Below, one piece after another: positions 7,478-15,495 of a stretch of DNA of 64,000 nt. The notes below the pieces were generated by a model. That model did no database searches, was not told where the DNA came from, and was given only the letters and a program-made list of their open reading frames with translations. The position numbers and the translations under genes were made by a program. The DNA is from Streptomyces sp. FIT100 (GTDB lineage Bacteria > Actinomycetota > Actinomycetes > Streptomycetales > Streptomycetaceae). The stretch is taken from assembly GCF_024584805.1 (NCBI RefSeq), contig NZ_CP075715.1, positions 5,572,526-5,636,525 on the forward strand. Reading direction: 5' to 3'. Each line of letters begins with the position of its first letter. The first letter of the stretch is position 1.

Positions 7478-9676
7478 TTGTCAACCGAGGAATTGCGGCA
7501 GGAACAACAATTCGTCTCCCTCGTCCACGAGCGGCTCGACCAGCTCAGGGCGGAGGCCGAGGGCGCCGTGTCCGCCGCGGTCGGACAGAACGGCACGGGG
7601 CGGCAGGCACGCGTCGAGCGCGACATCGCCGTCGTCGAGCACTCCGCGACGCTCGCCGCGCTCAACGCCGCGGACACCGGGCTGTGCTTCGGGCGCATCG
7701 ACCACCGCGACGGGGTCACCCACCACATCGGACGCACCGGAATCCGGCGGGACGACGCCGATCGGACGCCGCTGCTCATCGACTGGCGGGCGCCCGTCGC
7801 GCGGCCCTTCTACCTCGCCACCGGGTACGAGCCGATGGGTCTGCGCCGGCGGCGGCACATCACCACCGAGGGACGCACCGTCACCGCGCTGCACGACGAG
7901 ATCATGGACCTCAGCGACACCACCCGCACCGGGTACGAGTCGCACGACGCCGACGAGGTGCTGCTCGCCGCCCTCAACAGCGCCCGCACCGGGCGGATGG
8001 GCGACATCGTCGCCACGATCCAGGCCGAGCAGGACCGCATCATCCGCGCCCCCCAGCGCGGTGTGCTCGTCGTCGAGGGCGGCCCCGGCACCGGCAAGAC
8101 GGCCGTCGCGCTGCACCGGGCCGCGTATCTGCTGTACGCGCACCGGGAGCAGCTGGCCAAGCGGGCCGTGCTGATCGTCGGGCCCAACCCGGCCTTCCTC
8201 GGCTACATCGGCGAGGTGCTGCCCTCACTCGGCGAGACGGGCGTGCTCCTCGCGACCGTAGGCGAGCTCTTCCCCGGCGTGCACGCCACCGGCACCGACA
8301 CCCCGGCGGCCGCCGCGGTCAAGGGCCGGGCGGAGATGGCGCGTGTCCTGGCCGAGGCCGTGCGGGACCGGCAGCAGGTGCCCGGCAAGGACGATCCGAT
8401 CGTGATCCCGCACGACGACGGGGAGCTCGTCCTCGACTGGGGCATGGCCGTCGAGGCGCGGCACAAGGCCCGCGAGACCGGGCTGCCGCACAATCTCGCC
8501 CTGCCCGCCTTCGCCTTCCGGATCATCGACGATCTGACCACCCAGCTCGCCGACCGTATCGGCGCCGACCCCTACGGCGGCCCGAACTTCCTCGGCCCCG
8601 ACGACATCGCCCAGCTCGGCAAGGCCGTCGCCGCCAGCCCCGATGTGCACGCCGCCATCCTGTCGCTGTGGCCGCCGCTCACCCCGCAGCAGTTCCTCGG
8701 CGACTACCTCGCCGAGCCGACCCATCTCGACGCCACGGACGCCGCGCTGATCCGCCGAACCGAGGGCGCGCCCTGGACCCCCGCCGACGTGCCCCTGCTC
8801 GACGAGGCCGCCGAGCTCCTCGGCCACGACGACTCCGCCGAGCGCGCCGCCGCCGAGGCCGAGCGGGAGCGGCGGATCGCCTACGCACAGGGCGTCCTCG
8901 ACGTCTCGTACGCCTCCCGCACCTACGAGTTCGAGGACAAGGAGGAGGTCGACAGCGAGGCGTCCGAGGTCCTCGCGGCGCACGACATCATCGACGCCGA
9001 GCGCTTCGCCGACCGCCACGAGGAGGCCGACCACCGCAGCGCCGCCGAGCGCGCCGCCGCCGACCGGACCTGGGCGTTCGGGCACATCATCGTCGACGAG
9101 GCGCAGGAGTTGTCGGAGATGGCCTGGCGGCTGCTGATGCGCCGCTGCCCGACCCGTTCGATGACCCTCGTCGGCGACCCGGCCCAGACCGGCGATCCGG
9201 CGGGGTGCGCCTCCTGGAAGGAGATCCTGGAGCCGTACGTCCAGGACCGCTGGGAGCTCGCCAGGCTCGGCGTCAACTACCGTACGCCCGCCGAGATCAT
9301 GGACTACGCGACCGAGCGGCGCCGCACCACCGACCCCGCCTTCGCCCCGCCCCGATCCATCCGCTCCACGGGCGTACGGCCCTGGGAGCGCACCCTGCCG
9401 CTCGGCGGCGTGGCCGGGCTGGCGCGGGAGGAGGCCCCGGCCGAGGGCCGGCTCGCCGTCATCGCCCCGCGGGAGCTGCACGCCGGGCTCACCGGCCTCG
9501 GCGGCGACGGGCCGCTGGACCTGGCCCGGCCCGTCGTCCTCCTCGACCCCCGCGAGGCCAAGGGCCTCGAATTCGACACGGTCCTCGTGGTCGGCCCGGA
9601 CCGGATGAGCGCCAACGACCTGTACGTGGCGCTCACCCGGGCCACTCAGCGGCTGGGGGTCGTCATCCCGGCCTGA
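7478..9676 (+). CDS. helR: HelR/HelD-type RNA polymerase recycling ATPase (UvrD-like helicase)
   Basis: A 732-residue SF1 ATPase. It has an N-terminal coiled-coil arm (residues 1-60, EELRQEQQFVSLVHERLDQL), Walker A GGPGTGKTAVALHRAAYLLY starting near residue 201, Walker B IIVDEAQELSEMAWRLLMRR near 537, then GDPAQTGDPAG, NYRTPAEIMDYA, AKGLEFDTVLVVGP and VALTRATQRLGVV. This is the architecture of actinobacterial HelD/HelR proteins, which pry stalled RNA polymerase from DNA and, for HelR, give tolerance to rifamycins. The start is a TTG with AGGAG 5 nt upstream. It is monocistronic and convergent with glgB. Assignment to HelR rather than another HelD paralogue is by overall similarity. Confidence 0.82.
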   Translation: MSTEELRQEQQFVSLVHERLDQLRAEAEGAVSAAVGQNGTGRQARVERDIAVVEHSATLAALNAADTGLCFGRIDHRDGVTHHIGRTGIRRDDADRTPLLIDWRAPVARPFYLATGYEPMGLRRRRHITTEGRTVTALHDEIMDLSDTTRTGYESHDADEVLLAALNSARTGRMGDIVATIQAEQDRIIRAPQRGVLVVEGGPGTGKTAVALHRAAYLLYAHREQLAKRAVLIVGPNPAFLGYIGEVLPSLGETGVLLATVGELFPGVHATGTDTPAAAAVKGRAEMARVLAEAVRDRQQVPGKDDPIVIPHDDGELVLDWGMAVEARHKARETGLPHNLALPAFAFRIIDDLTTQLADRIGADPYGGPNFLGPDDIAQLGKAVAASPDVHAAILSLWPPLTPQQFLGDYLAEPTHLDATDAALIRRTEGAPWTPADVPLLDEAAELLGHDDSAERAAAEAERERRIAYAQGVLDVSYASRTYEFEDKEEVDSEASEVLAAHDIIDAERFADRHEEADHRSAAERAAADRTWAFGHIIVDEAQELSEMAWRLLMRRCPTRSMTLVGDPAQTGDPAGCASWKEILEPYVQDRWELARLGVNYRTPAEIMDYATERRRTTDPAFAPPRSIRSTGVRPWERTLPLGGVAGLAREEAPAEGRLAVIAPRELHAGLTGLGGDGPLDLARPVVLLDPREAKGLEFDTVLVVGPDRMSANDLYVALTRATQRLGVVIPA

Positions 9677-9704
9677 GCCACGGAGCCCTGAGCCCCGTGG
9701 GCTC
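9675..9704. terminator. Convergent terminator between helR and glgB
   Basis: GAGCCACGG and CCGTGGGCTC pair with one bulge to make a hairpin between the two convergent stops. Likely bidirectional. Confidence 0.5.
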
Positions 9705-9707
9705 GCG

Positions 9708-11942
9708 TCACGCCGGGGTCAGCCACACCGTCGCCAGCGGCGGCAGGGTGAGCTGGATGCTGGTGCGGTGGCCGTGCGCGCCCACGGACTCCGGCTTCAG
9801 CGGCTCCGCGTTGAGCACATCGCTGCCGCCGAACCGCGCCGCGTCCGTGTTCAGCACCTCTGCCCAGACCGGGACGGAGGGCGGAACGCCCAGCCGGTAC
9901 TCGTGGCGGACCACCGGCGAGAAGTTGGAGACCGCCAGCAGCGGGGCGCCGTCCGCGTCGTAGCGGAGGAAGGCGAAGACATTGTCCTCGGCTGCCCCGC
10001 CGTCGACCCAGGCGAAGCCCTCGGGGACGGTGTCCCGCTGCCACAGCGCGGGCGTCACCGCGTACACCGTGTTGAGTTCGCGCACCAGGTCGCGCACGCC
10101 CCGGTGGTCGCCCGCCGAGTGGTACGTCTCGTCCATCAGCCACCACTCGGGGCCGTGGTCGTGCGACCACTCGGCGCCCTGGGCGAACTCCTGGCCCATG
10201 AAGAGCAGCTGCTTGCCCGGGTGCGCCCACATGAAGCCGAGATAGGCCCGGTGGGTGGCGCGCCGCTGCCACCAGTCGCCGGGCATCTTCGACACCAGCG
10301 CGCGCTTGCCGTGCACGACCTCGTCGTGCGAGATCGGCAGGACGTAGTTCTCGCTGTACGCGTACACCATCGAGAAGGTCATCTCGTTGTGGTGGAACTT
10401 GCGGTGCACCGGCTCGTGCTGGACGTACCCGAGCGAGTCGTGCATCCAGCCCATGTTCCACTTCAGGCCGAATCCGAGGCCGCCGAAGCCGGCCGGGCCG
10501 ACATGGTGGGTGGCCCGGGTGACGCCGTCCCAGGCCGTGGACTCCTCGGCGATCGTCACGACGCCCGGGCAGCGGCGGTAGACGGTCGCGTTCATCTCCT
10601 GGAGGAAGGCGACCGCGTCCAGGTTCTCCCGGCCGCCGTGCTCGTTCGGGCTCCACTCGCCGTGCTCGCGCGAGTAGTCGAGGTAGAGCATGGAGGCGAC
10701 CGCGTCGACCCGCAGCCCGTCGATGTGGAACTCCTCGCACCAGTACACGGCGTTGGCGACGAGGAAGTTGCGGACCTCCTTGCGGCCGTAGTCGAACTCC
10801 AGCGTGCCCCAGTCCGGGTGCGCGGCCCGTGCCGGGTCGGAGTGCTCGTACAGCGGCCGGCCGTCGAACTCCGCCAGCGCCCAGTCGTCGCGCGGGAAGT
10901 GCGCCGGCACCCAGTCCATGATCACGCCGACGCCCGCCCGGTGCAGCGAGTCGACCAGGTAGCGGAAGTCGTCGGGGGTGCCCATCCGGGCCGTCGGCGC
11001 GTAGAAGCCGGTGACCTGGTAGCCCCAGGAACCGCCGAAGGGGTGCTCGGCGACGGGCATCAGCTCGACGTGGGTGAAGCCCAGATCCTTGACGTACGAA
11101 GGGAGTTGGGTGGCGAGCTGGCGGTATGTCAGCCCGGGTCGCCAGGAGGGCAGATGCACCTCGTAGACCGAGAGCGGCGCTTCGTGCACCGGCCGGTCGG
11201 CCCGGTGGGCCAGCCACTCCTCGTCGTGCCAGACATGGTGCGACTCGGTGACCACGGAGGCGTTCGCCGGCGGCACCTCGGTGCGGCGGGCCATCGGATC
11301 GGCGCGGACCGTGTGCGACCCGTCCGGCCGGGCGATGTCGAACTTGTAGAGCGCCCCCTCGCCCACACCCGGCACGAACAGCTCCCACACCCCGGACGAG
11401 CCGAGCGAGCGCATCGGGTACGCGGTGCCGTCCCAGTAGTTGAAGTCTCCGACGAGCCGGACCCCGGAGGCGTTCGGCGCCCAGACCGTGAAGCGGGTGC
11501 CGGTCACGCCCTCGTGCGTCATCGGGCGGGCGCCGAGCGCCTGCCACAGCTCCTCGTGCCGGCCCTCGCCGATCAGATGCAGATCGAGCTCGCCGAGCGC
11601 GGGCAGAAGGCGGTACGGGTCCGCGGTCTCGACCGTGGTGTCCTCGTACACCACCTGGAGCGTGTACTCCGGCTCGGTGCGCAGCGGCAGCAGCGCCGAG
11701 AAGAGCCCGTCGCCCTCCTTGTGCAGCTCCGCCCGAAGCCCCTTGGCCAGCACGGTCACCGACAGCGCGTGCGGCCGCAGCACCCGGAACACCACACCCC
11801 CGCGCACCGAGTGGGCGCCGAGCAGCGCGTGCGGATCATGGTGCGAGCCGCTGAGCAGTCGCTCCCGGTCGGCGTCGTCGAGCGGTTTCGCCTTGCGTAC
11901 GCCGTGCGGCGGCTGGGCGGCGGCTGGCTTGCGGGCAGTCAC
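9708..11942 (-). CDS. glgB: 1,4-alpha-glucan branching enzyme
   Basis: A 744-residue GH13 enzyme that makes alpha-1,6 branches in the glucan built by GlgE. It has an N-terminal extension, a CBM48 region (GVRLVGDFNYWDGTAYPMRS), then the catalytic barrel with GVIMDWVPAHFP, the nucleophile in LRVDAVASMLYLDY (about residue 412), the acid in EESTAWDG (about 466) and ISHDEVVHGK. Length is normal for an actinobacterial GlgB. The start is a GTG with AAGGAGG 8 nt upstream. It lies 93 bp downstream of the maltokinase gene on the same strand, completing the trehalose-to-glucan route. Confidence 0.96.
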   Translation of the reverse strand: MTARKPAAAQPPHGVRKAKPLDDADRERLLSGSHHDPHALLGAHSVRGGVVFRVLRPHALSVTVLAKGLRAELHKEGDGLFSALLPLRTEPEYTLQVVYEDTTVETADPYRLLPALGELDLHLIGEGRHEELWQALGARPMTHEGVTGTRFTVWAPNASGVRLVGDFNYWDGTAYPMRSLGSSGVWELFVPGVGEGALYKFDIARPDGSHTVRADPMARRTEVPPANASVVTESHHVWHDEEWLAHRADRPVHEAPLSVYEVHLPSWRPGLTYRQLATQLPSYVKDLGFTHVELMPVAEHPFGGSWGYQVTGFYAPTARMGTPDDFRYLVDSLHRAGVGVIMDWVPAHFPRDDWALAEFDGRPLYEHSDPARAAHPDWGTLEFDYGRKEVRNFLVANAVYWCEEFHIDGLRVDAVASMLYLDYSREHGEWSPNEHGGRENLDAVAFLQEMNATVYRRCPGVVTIAEESTAWDGVTRATHHVGPAGFGGLGFGLKWNMGWMHDSLGYVQHEPVHRKFHHNEMTFSMVYAYSENYVLPISHDEVVHGKRALVSKMPGDWWQRRATHRAYLGFMWAHPGKQLLFMGQEFAQGAEWSHDHGPEWWLMDETYHSAGDHRGVRDLVRELNTVYAVTPALWQRDTVPEGFAWVDGGAAEDNVFAFLRYDADGAPLLAVSNFSPVVRHEYRLGVPPSVPVWAEVLNTDAARFGGSDVLNAEPLKPESVGAHGHRTSIQLTLPPLATVWLTPA

Positions 11943-12035
11943 GGGGGCGGCCTCCTTGTGCTGGGGGTGGGTGGGGGCGGGGGTTCCATGGGGAGCTGCT
12001 GTTCTTTCCGCTGTTCTTGCCGCCTCCGGGGAGCG

Positions 12036-13430
12036 TCAGCGCCCCGGACCGGCGAGCCGCTCGATCGCCGACATCGGCACCGGCAGCCAGTCCGGGCGGT
12101 GCCGGGCCTCGTAGACGACCTCGTACACCGCCTTGTCCGTCTCGTAGGCGCGCAGCAGCTCCGGCTCGGCCCGCGGGTCGGTGCCCGCGGCCTCGGCGTA
12201 GCCCTCGCAGTACGCCGCGCGGCAGCGCGCCGCCCATGCCGGGTTCCAGGGGCGGTGCGAGCGGGCCGCGTAGTCGAAGGAGCGCAGTATCCCGGCGATG
12301 TCGCGGACGGGCGGCTGCATCCGGCGGCGCTCGGCGAGCGGGCGGGCGGGCTCGCCCTCGAAGTCGATGACCGACCAGCCCCCGTCGGGGGTGCGCAGCG
12401 TCTGCCCGAGGTGGAGGTCGCCGTGGATGCGCTGGGCGTGTCCGCCGCCGTCGAGTCCGGCCTCGGCGATCGCGTCGAAGGCGGCGCGCAGTCCGCGTAC
12501 GTACGGCAGCAGGGCCGGCACGGCCCGCACCGCGGCGTCGAGCCGCTCGTTCATGGCGGTCGCCAGATGCTCGGTCTGCGCCCGGCTCAGCGTCATGGTG
12601 GGCAGCGCGGCGGCCAGCGCGGTGTGCACCTCGGCCGTGGCCCGGCCGAGCGCACGCGCCTCGGGGGTGAAGTCGCGCCCGGCGGCCAGTGCCTTCAGCG
12701 CCAGTTGCCAGCCGTCCTGGGAGCCGCGCAGATAGGGCTGGAGGACGCCCAGCGTCGCGGTCTCGGGCGTGGAGGACTCGTACCAGGCGACCGGAGCGGG
12801 CACCCGGTCGCAGCCGGCCCGGGCGAGCGCGAGCGGCAGCTCCAGATCGGGGTTGGTGCCCGGGTAGACCCGGCGGAAGATCTTCAGGATGTACGAATCG
12901 CCGTACACCAGCGAGGAGTTGGACTGCTCGGCGTCGAGGATCCGGGCGGGCAGCCGGCCCGGCACCGGTTCGGTGCGGTCGAAGCGCAGCGGGCCGAAGC
13001 GGCCGGGGGTGCGCAGCCGCTCAAGGAGCAGCGCGGCGAGCCGCGGGTCGTGCAGGCCCTCGTACACGGTCCGGCCGGCCAGCGGGCCCTCGGAGACCCG
13101 GCCGATCAGCGCGCCCGCGAGGTGCGGCGGCAGCGCGGTCCGTACGCCGAGCAGTAGCTGGTAGCAGTCGCCGGGCGGCGCGCCGTCCCGTTTTCCGCCC
13201 GCGCTCTTGCCGCCCGCGGGACCCGGCTGCTGGACACGGAGGAGCAGATGCAGCAGACCGGGGCTCGCGGAGCCGACCGGCAGCAGCTCGGCGGCCGACA
13301 CCAGGGAGAAGCCGGTGACCGGTCGTCCCTTGCCGGCGAACCAGCGCTGCCGGGGCAGCCATTGGCGCAGCAAAGGGGTGAGTGAGGGAAGCAGTGCCAC
13401 CGGGGTCCGGGTGGATGCAGCCTCCGACAT
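12036..13430 (-). CDS. mak: Maltokinase (Mak/Pep2)
   Basis: A 464-residue kinase that phosphorylates maltose with ATP to maltose-1-phosphate, the donor used by GlgE. The N-terminus has the Mak-type sequence LRQWLPRQRWFAGKGRPV; the C-lobe carries the Brenner-type motif HGDLHLGQ and the metal-binding VIDFEGEPARPLAERR of aminoglycoside-phosphotransferase-fold kinases. I start at MSEAASTRTP, 76 codons inside the longest frame; AAAGGA lies 9 nt upstream and the longer N-terminus would overlap hairpins. It is separated from treS by 241 bp with a terminator-like hairpin, so mak-glgB may have its own promoter as well as read-through. Confidence 0.94.
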   Translation of the reverse strand: MSEAASTRTPVALLPSLTPLLRQWLPRQRWFAGKGRPVTGFSLVSAAELLPVGSASPGLLHLLLRVQQPGPAGGKSAGGKRDGAPPGDCYQLLLGVRTALPPHLAGALIGRVSEGPLAGRTVYEGLHDPRLAALLLERLRTPGRFGPLRFDRTEPVPGRLPARILDAEQSNSSLVYGDSYILKIFRRVYPGTNPDLELPLALARAGCDRVPAPVAWYESSTPETATLGVLQPYLRGSQDGWQLALKALAAGRDFTPEARALGRATAEVHTALAAALPTMTLSRAQTEHLATAMNERLDAAVRAVPALLPYVRGLRAAFDAIAEAGLDGGGHAQRIHGDLHLGQTLRTPDGGWSVIDFEGEPARPLAERRRMQPPVRDIAGILRSFDYAARSHRPWNPAWAARCRAAYCEGYAEAAGTDPRAEPELLRAYETDKAVYEVVYEARHRPDWLPVPMSAIERLAGPGR

Positions 13431-13515
13431 GGCATCGCGTCCTTTCCCCGGGCACACCACAGGTTGCGAAGAGTGTCCCGGATTGCGGTAAATATAGGCT
13501 GTCCGGGCTGTGCGT

Positions 13516-13543
13516 GGGGGTTCCCCCCGCCGTAGGCAGGGAG
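13516..13543. repeat. G-rich interspersed repeat, related to the SseB/MITE repeat
   Basis: A 28-bp stretch beginning GGGGGTTCCCCCCGCCGTAG and ending GCAGGGAG lies in the treS-mak spacer. It shares the pattern of the repeat found at 44067-44101 and within the MITE-like elements near 56.4 and 56.7 kb, although less exactly. Confidence 0.4.
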
Positions 13544-13571
13544 AATGTCGGCTCAGGATGGTCCGTACGGC

Positions 13572-13597
13572 CTCGATACGACGCGAGTCGTACCGAG
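13572..13597 (-). promoter_or_regulatory. Inverted repeat upstream of maltokinase
   Basis: CTCGATACGAC and GTCGTACCGAG pair over a GCGA centre with one mismatch. It could be a hairpin in a mak leader or a regulator site; no regulator is adjacent. Confidence 0.4.
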
Positions 13598-13623
13598 TCT
13601 CGATATGAGGGGGAGCGTGCCCC

Positions 13624-13651
13624 GTGCGGGGCGATGACAACCGCCCCGCAC
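13624..13651 (-). terminator. Terminator-like hairpin after treS
   Basis: GTGCGGGGCG (13624-13633) pairs perfectly with CGCCCCGCAC (13642-13651) over an 8-nt loop, 20 bp past the treS stop. It probably reduces read-through from glgE-treS into mak-glgB. Confidence 0.7.
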
Positions 13652-13671
13652 CCGACATGGCATGTGCCGGA

Positions 13672-15495
13672 TCAGTTCCGCTTCGGCCCGGCCGCCTTCG
13701 CGGAGCCCTTCGCGGAGCCCTTGGCGGAGCCCTTCAGCGGCTCCTTCCGGACGGCCCCGTTCACCACGGGCTCGTGCGGCACCGCGTCCTTGCGCAGCCG
13801 GAACCAGTAGAAACCGTGTCCCGCCAGCGTCAGCAGATACGGCCACTCACCGATCGCGGGGAACCGCACCCCGCCGATCAGCTCCACCGGATGGCGGCCG
13901 TTGTACCTCCGCAGGTCCAGCTCGGTCGGCTGGGCGAACCGCGAGAAGTTGTTCACGCACAGGACCAGGTCGTCCCCTCCTTCCTCCGTCGAGGGGGCCT
14001 CGCGCAGGAACGCCAGCACCGCGGGGTTCGACGAGGGCAGTTCCGTGTACGAGCCGAGTCCGAAGGCGCGGTTCTGCTTGCGGATCTCGATCATCCGCCG
14101 GGTCCAGTGCAGCAGCGAGGACGGCGACGCCATCGACGCCTCGACATTGGTGACCTGGTAGCCGTAGACCGGGTCCATGATGGTCGGCAGATACAGCCGG
14201 CCGGGATCGCACGACGAGAACCCCGCGTTGCGGTCCGGGGTCCACTGCATCGGCGTCCGTACGGCGTCGCGGTCGCCCAGCCAGATGTTGTCGCCCATCC
14301 CGATCTCGTCGCCGTAGTACAGGATCGGCGAACCGGGCAGCGACAGCAGCAGGGCCGTGAACAGCTCGATCTGGTTGCGGTCGTTGTCGAGCAGCGGCGC
14401 GAGGCGGCGCCTGATGCCGATGTTGGCGCGCATCCGCGGATCCTTGGCGTACTCCGCGTACATGTAGTCGCGCTCTTCGTCGGTGACCATTTCGAGCGTG
14501 AGCTCGTCGTGGTTGCGCAGGAAGATGCCCCACTGGCAGTTCGCCGGGATCTCCGGGGTCTTGGCCAGGATCTCCGAGACCGGATAGCGGGACTCCCTGC
14601 GCACGGCCATGAAGATCCGCGGCATCACCGGGAAATGGAACGCCATGTGGCACTCGTCGCCGCCCACCCGGTAGTCGCCGAAGTAGTCGACGACGTCCTC
14701 GGGCCACTGGTTGGCCTCGGCCAGCAGGACCGTGTCCGGGTAGTGGGCGTCGATCTCCTTGCGGACCCGCTTGAGGAAGTCGTGCGTCGCCGGAAGGTTC
14801 TCGCAGTTGGTCCCCTCCTCCTGGTAGAGGTACGGCACGGCGTCCAGCCGGAAGCCGTCGATCCCCAGGTCCAGCCAGAAGCGCAGTGCCGCCAGGATCT
14901 CGTCCTGCACCGCCGGGTTCTCGTAGTTGAGGTCCGGCTGGTGGGAGAAGAAGCGGTGCCAGTAGTACTGCTTGCGGACCGGGTCGAAGGTCCAGTTGGA
15001 CGTCTCCGTGTCGACGAAGATGATCCGCGCGTCCTGGAACTGCTTGTCGTCGTCGGCCCAGACGTAGTAGTCGCCGTAGGGGCCCTCCGGATCGCTGCGG
15101 GACTCCTGGAACCACGGGTGCTGATCGCTGGTGTGGTTCATGACGAAGTCGATGATGACCCGCATGCCGCGCTGGTGGGCGGCGTCGACGAACTCCACGA
15201 AGTCCGCGAGGTCGCCGAAGTCGGGAAGGACCGAGGTGTAGTCGGAGACGTCGTAACCGCCGTCACGCAGGGGTGACTTGAAGAACGGCGGCAGCCAGAG
15301 GCAGTCGACGCCCAGCCACTGCAGGTAGTCGAGTTTGGCCGTGATCCCCTTGAGGTCGCCGATGCCGTCGCCGTTGCTGTCCTGGAAGGACCGGACGAGC
15401 ACCTCGTAGAAGACGGCGCGTTTGAACCAGTCGGGGTCCCGGTCCTTCGCGGGGGTGTCCTCGAAGAGGTCGTGGACGGGCTCGTTGACGATCAT
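13672..15495 (-). CDS. treS: Maltose alpha-D-glucosyltransferase (trehalose synthase)
   Basis: A 607-residue GH13 enzyme that interconverts maltose and trehalose. Seen motifs: NGDGIGDLKGITAKLDYLQW, GVDCLWLPPFF, DFVMNHTSDQHPWF, nucleophile in GFRLDAVPYLYQE, acid in LLAEANQWPEDV and LRNHDELTLEM. Calcium-site and B-domain features are in place. Its ATG overlaps the glgE stop by 4 bp, so translation is coupled and TreS feeds maltose to maltokinase. The last 25 residues hold a KGSA repeat (LKGSAKGSAKGSAKAAG) built on a 12-bp DNA repeat, absent from the catalytic fold and probably disordered. Confidence 0.96.
   Translation of the reverse strand: MIVNEPVHDLFEDTPAKDRDPDWFKRAVFYEVLVRSFQDSNGDGIGDLKGITAKLDYLQWLGVDCLWLPPFFKSPLRDGGYDVSDYTSVLPDFGDLADFVEFVDAAHQRGMRVIIDFVMNHTSDQHPWFQESRSDPEGPYGDYYVWADDDKQFQDARIIFVDTETSNWTFDPVRKQYYWHRFFSHQPDLNYENPAVQDEILAALRFWLDLGIDGFRLDAVPYLYQEEGTNCENLPATHDFLKRVRKEIDAHYPDTVLLAEANQWPEDVVDYFGDYRVGGDECHMAFHFPVMPRIFMAVRRESRYPVSEILAKTPEIPANCQWGIFLRNHDELTLEMVTDEERDYMYAEYAKDPRMRANIGIRRRLAPLLDNDRNQIELFTALLLSLPGSPILYYGDEIGMGDNIWLGDRDAVRTPMQWTPDRNAGFSSCDPGRLYLPTIMDPVYGYQVTNVEASMASPSSLLHWTRRMIEIRKQNRAFGLGSYTELPSSNPAVLAFLREAPSTEEGGDDLVLCVNNFSRFAQPTELDLRRYNGRHPVELIGGVRFPAIGEWPYLLTLAGHGFYWFRLRKDAVPHEPVVNGAVRKEPLKGSAKGSAKGSAKAAGPKRN

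Noticed and set aside
9768..13157. A 1,129-codon plus-strand frame opposite glgB and maltokinase
   Set aside because: Antisense shadow of two genes with clear catalytic motifs; no ribosome site or recognizable domain.
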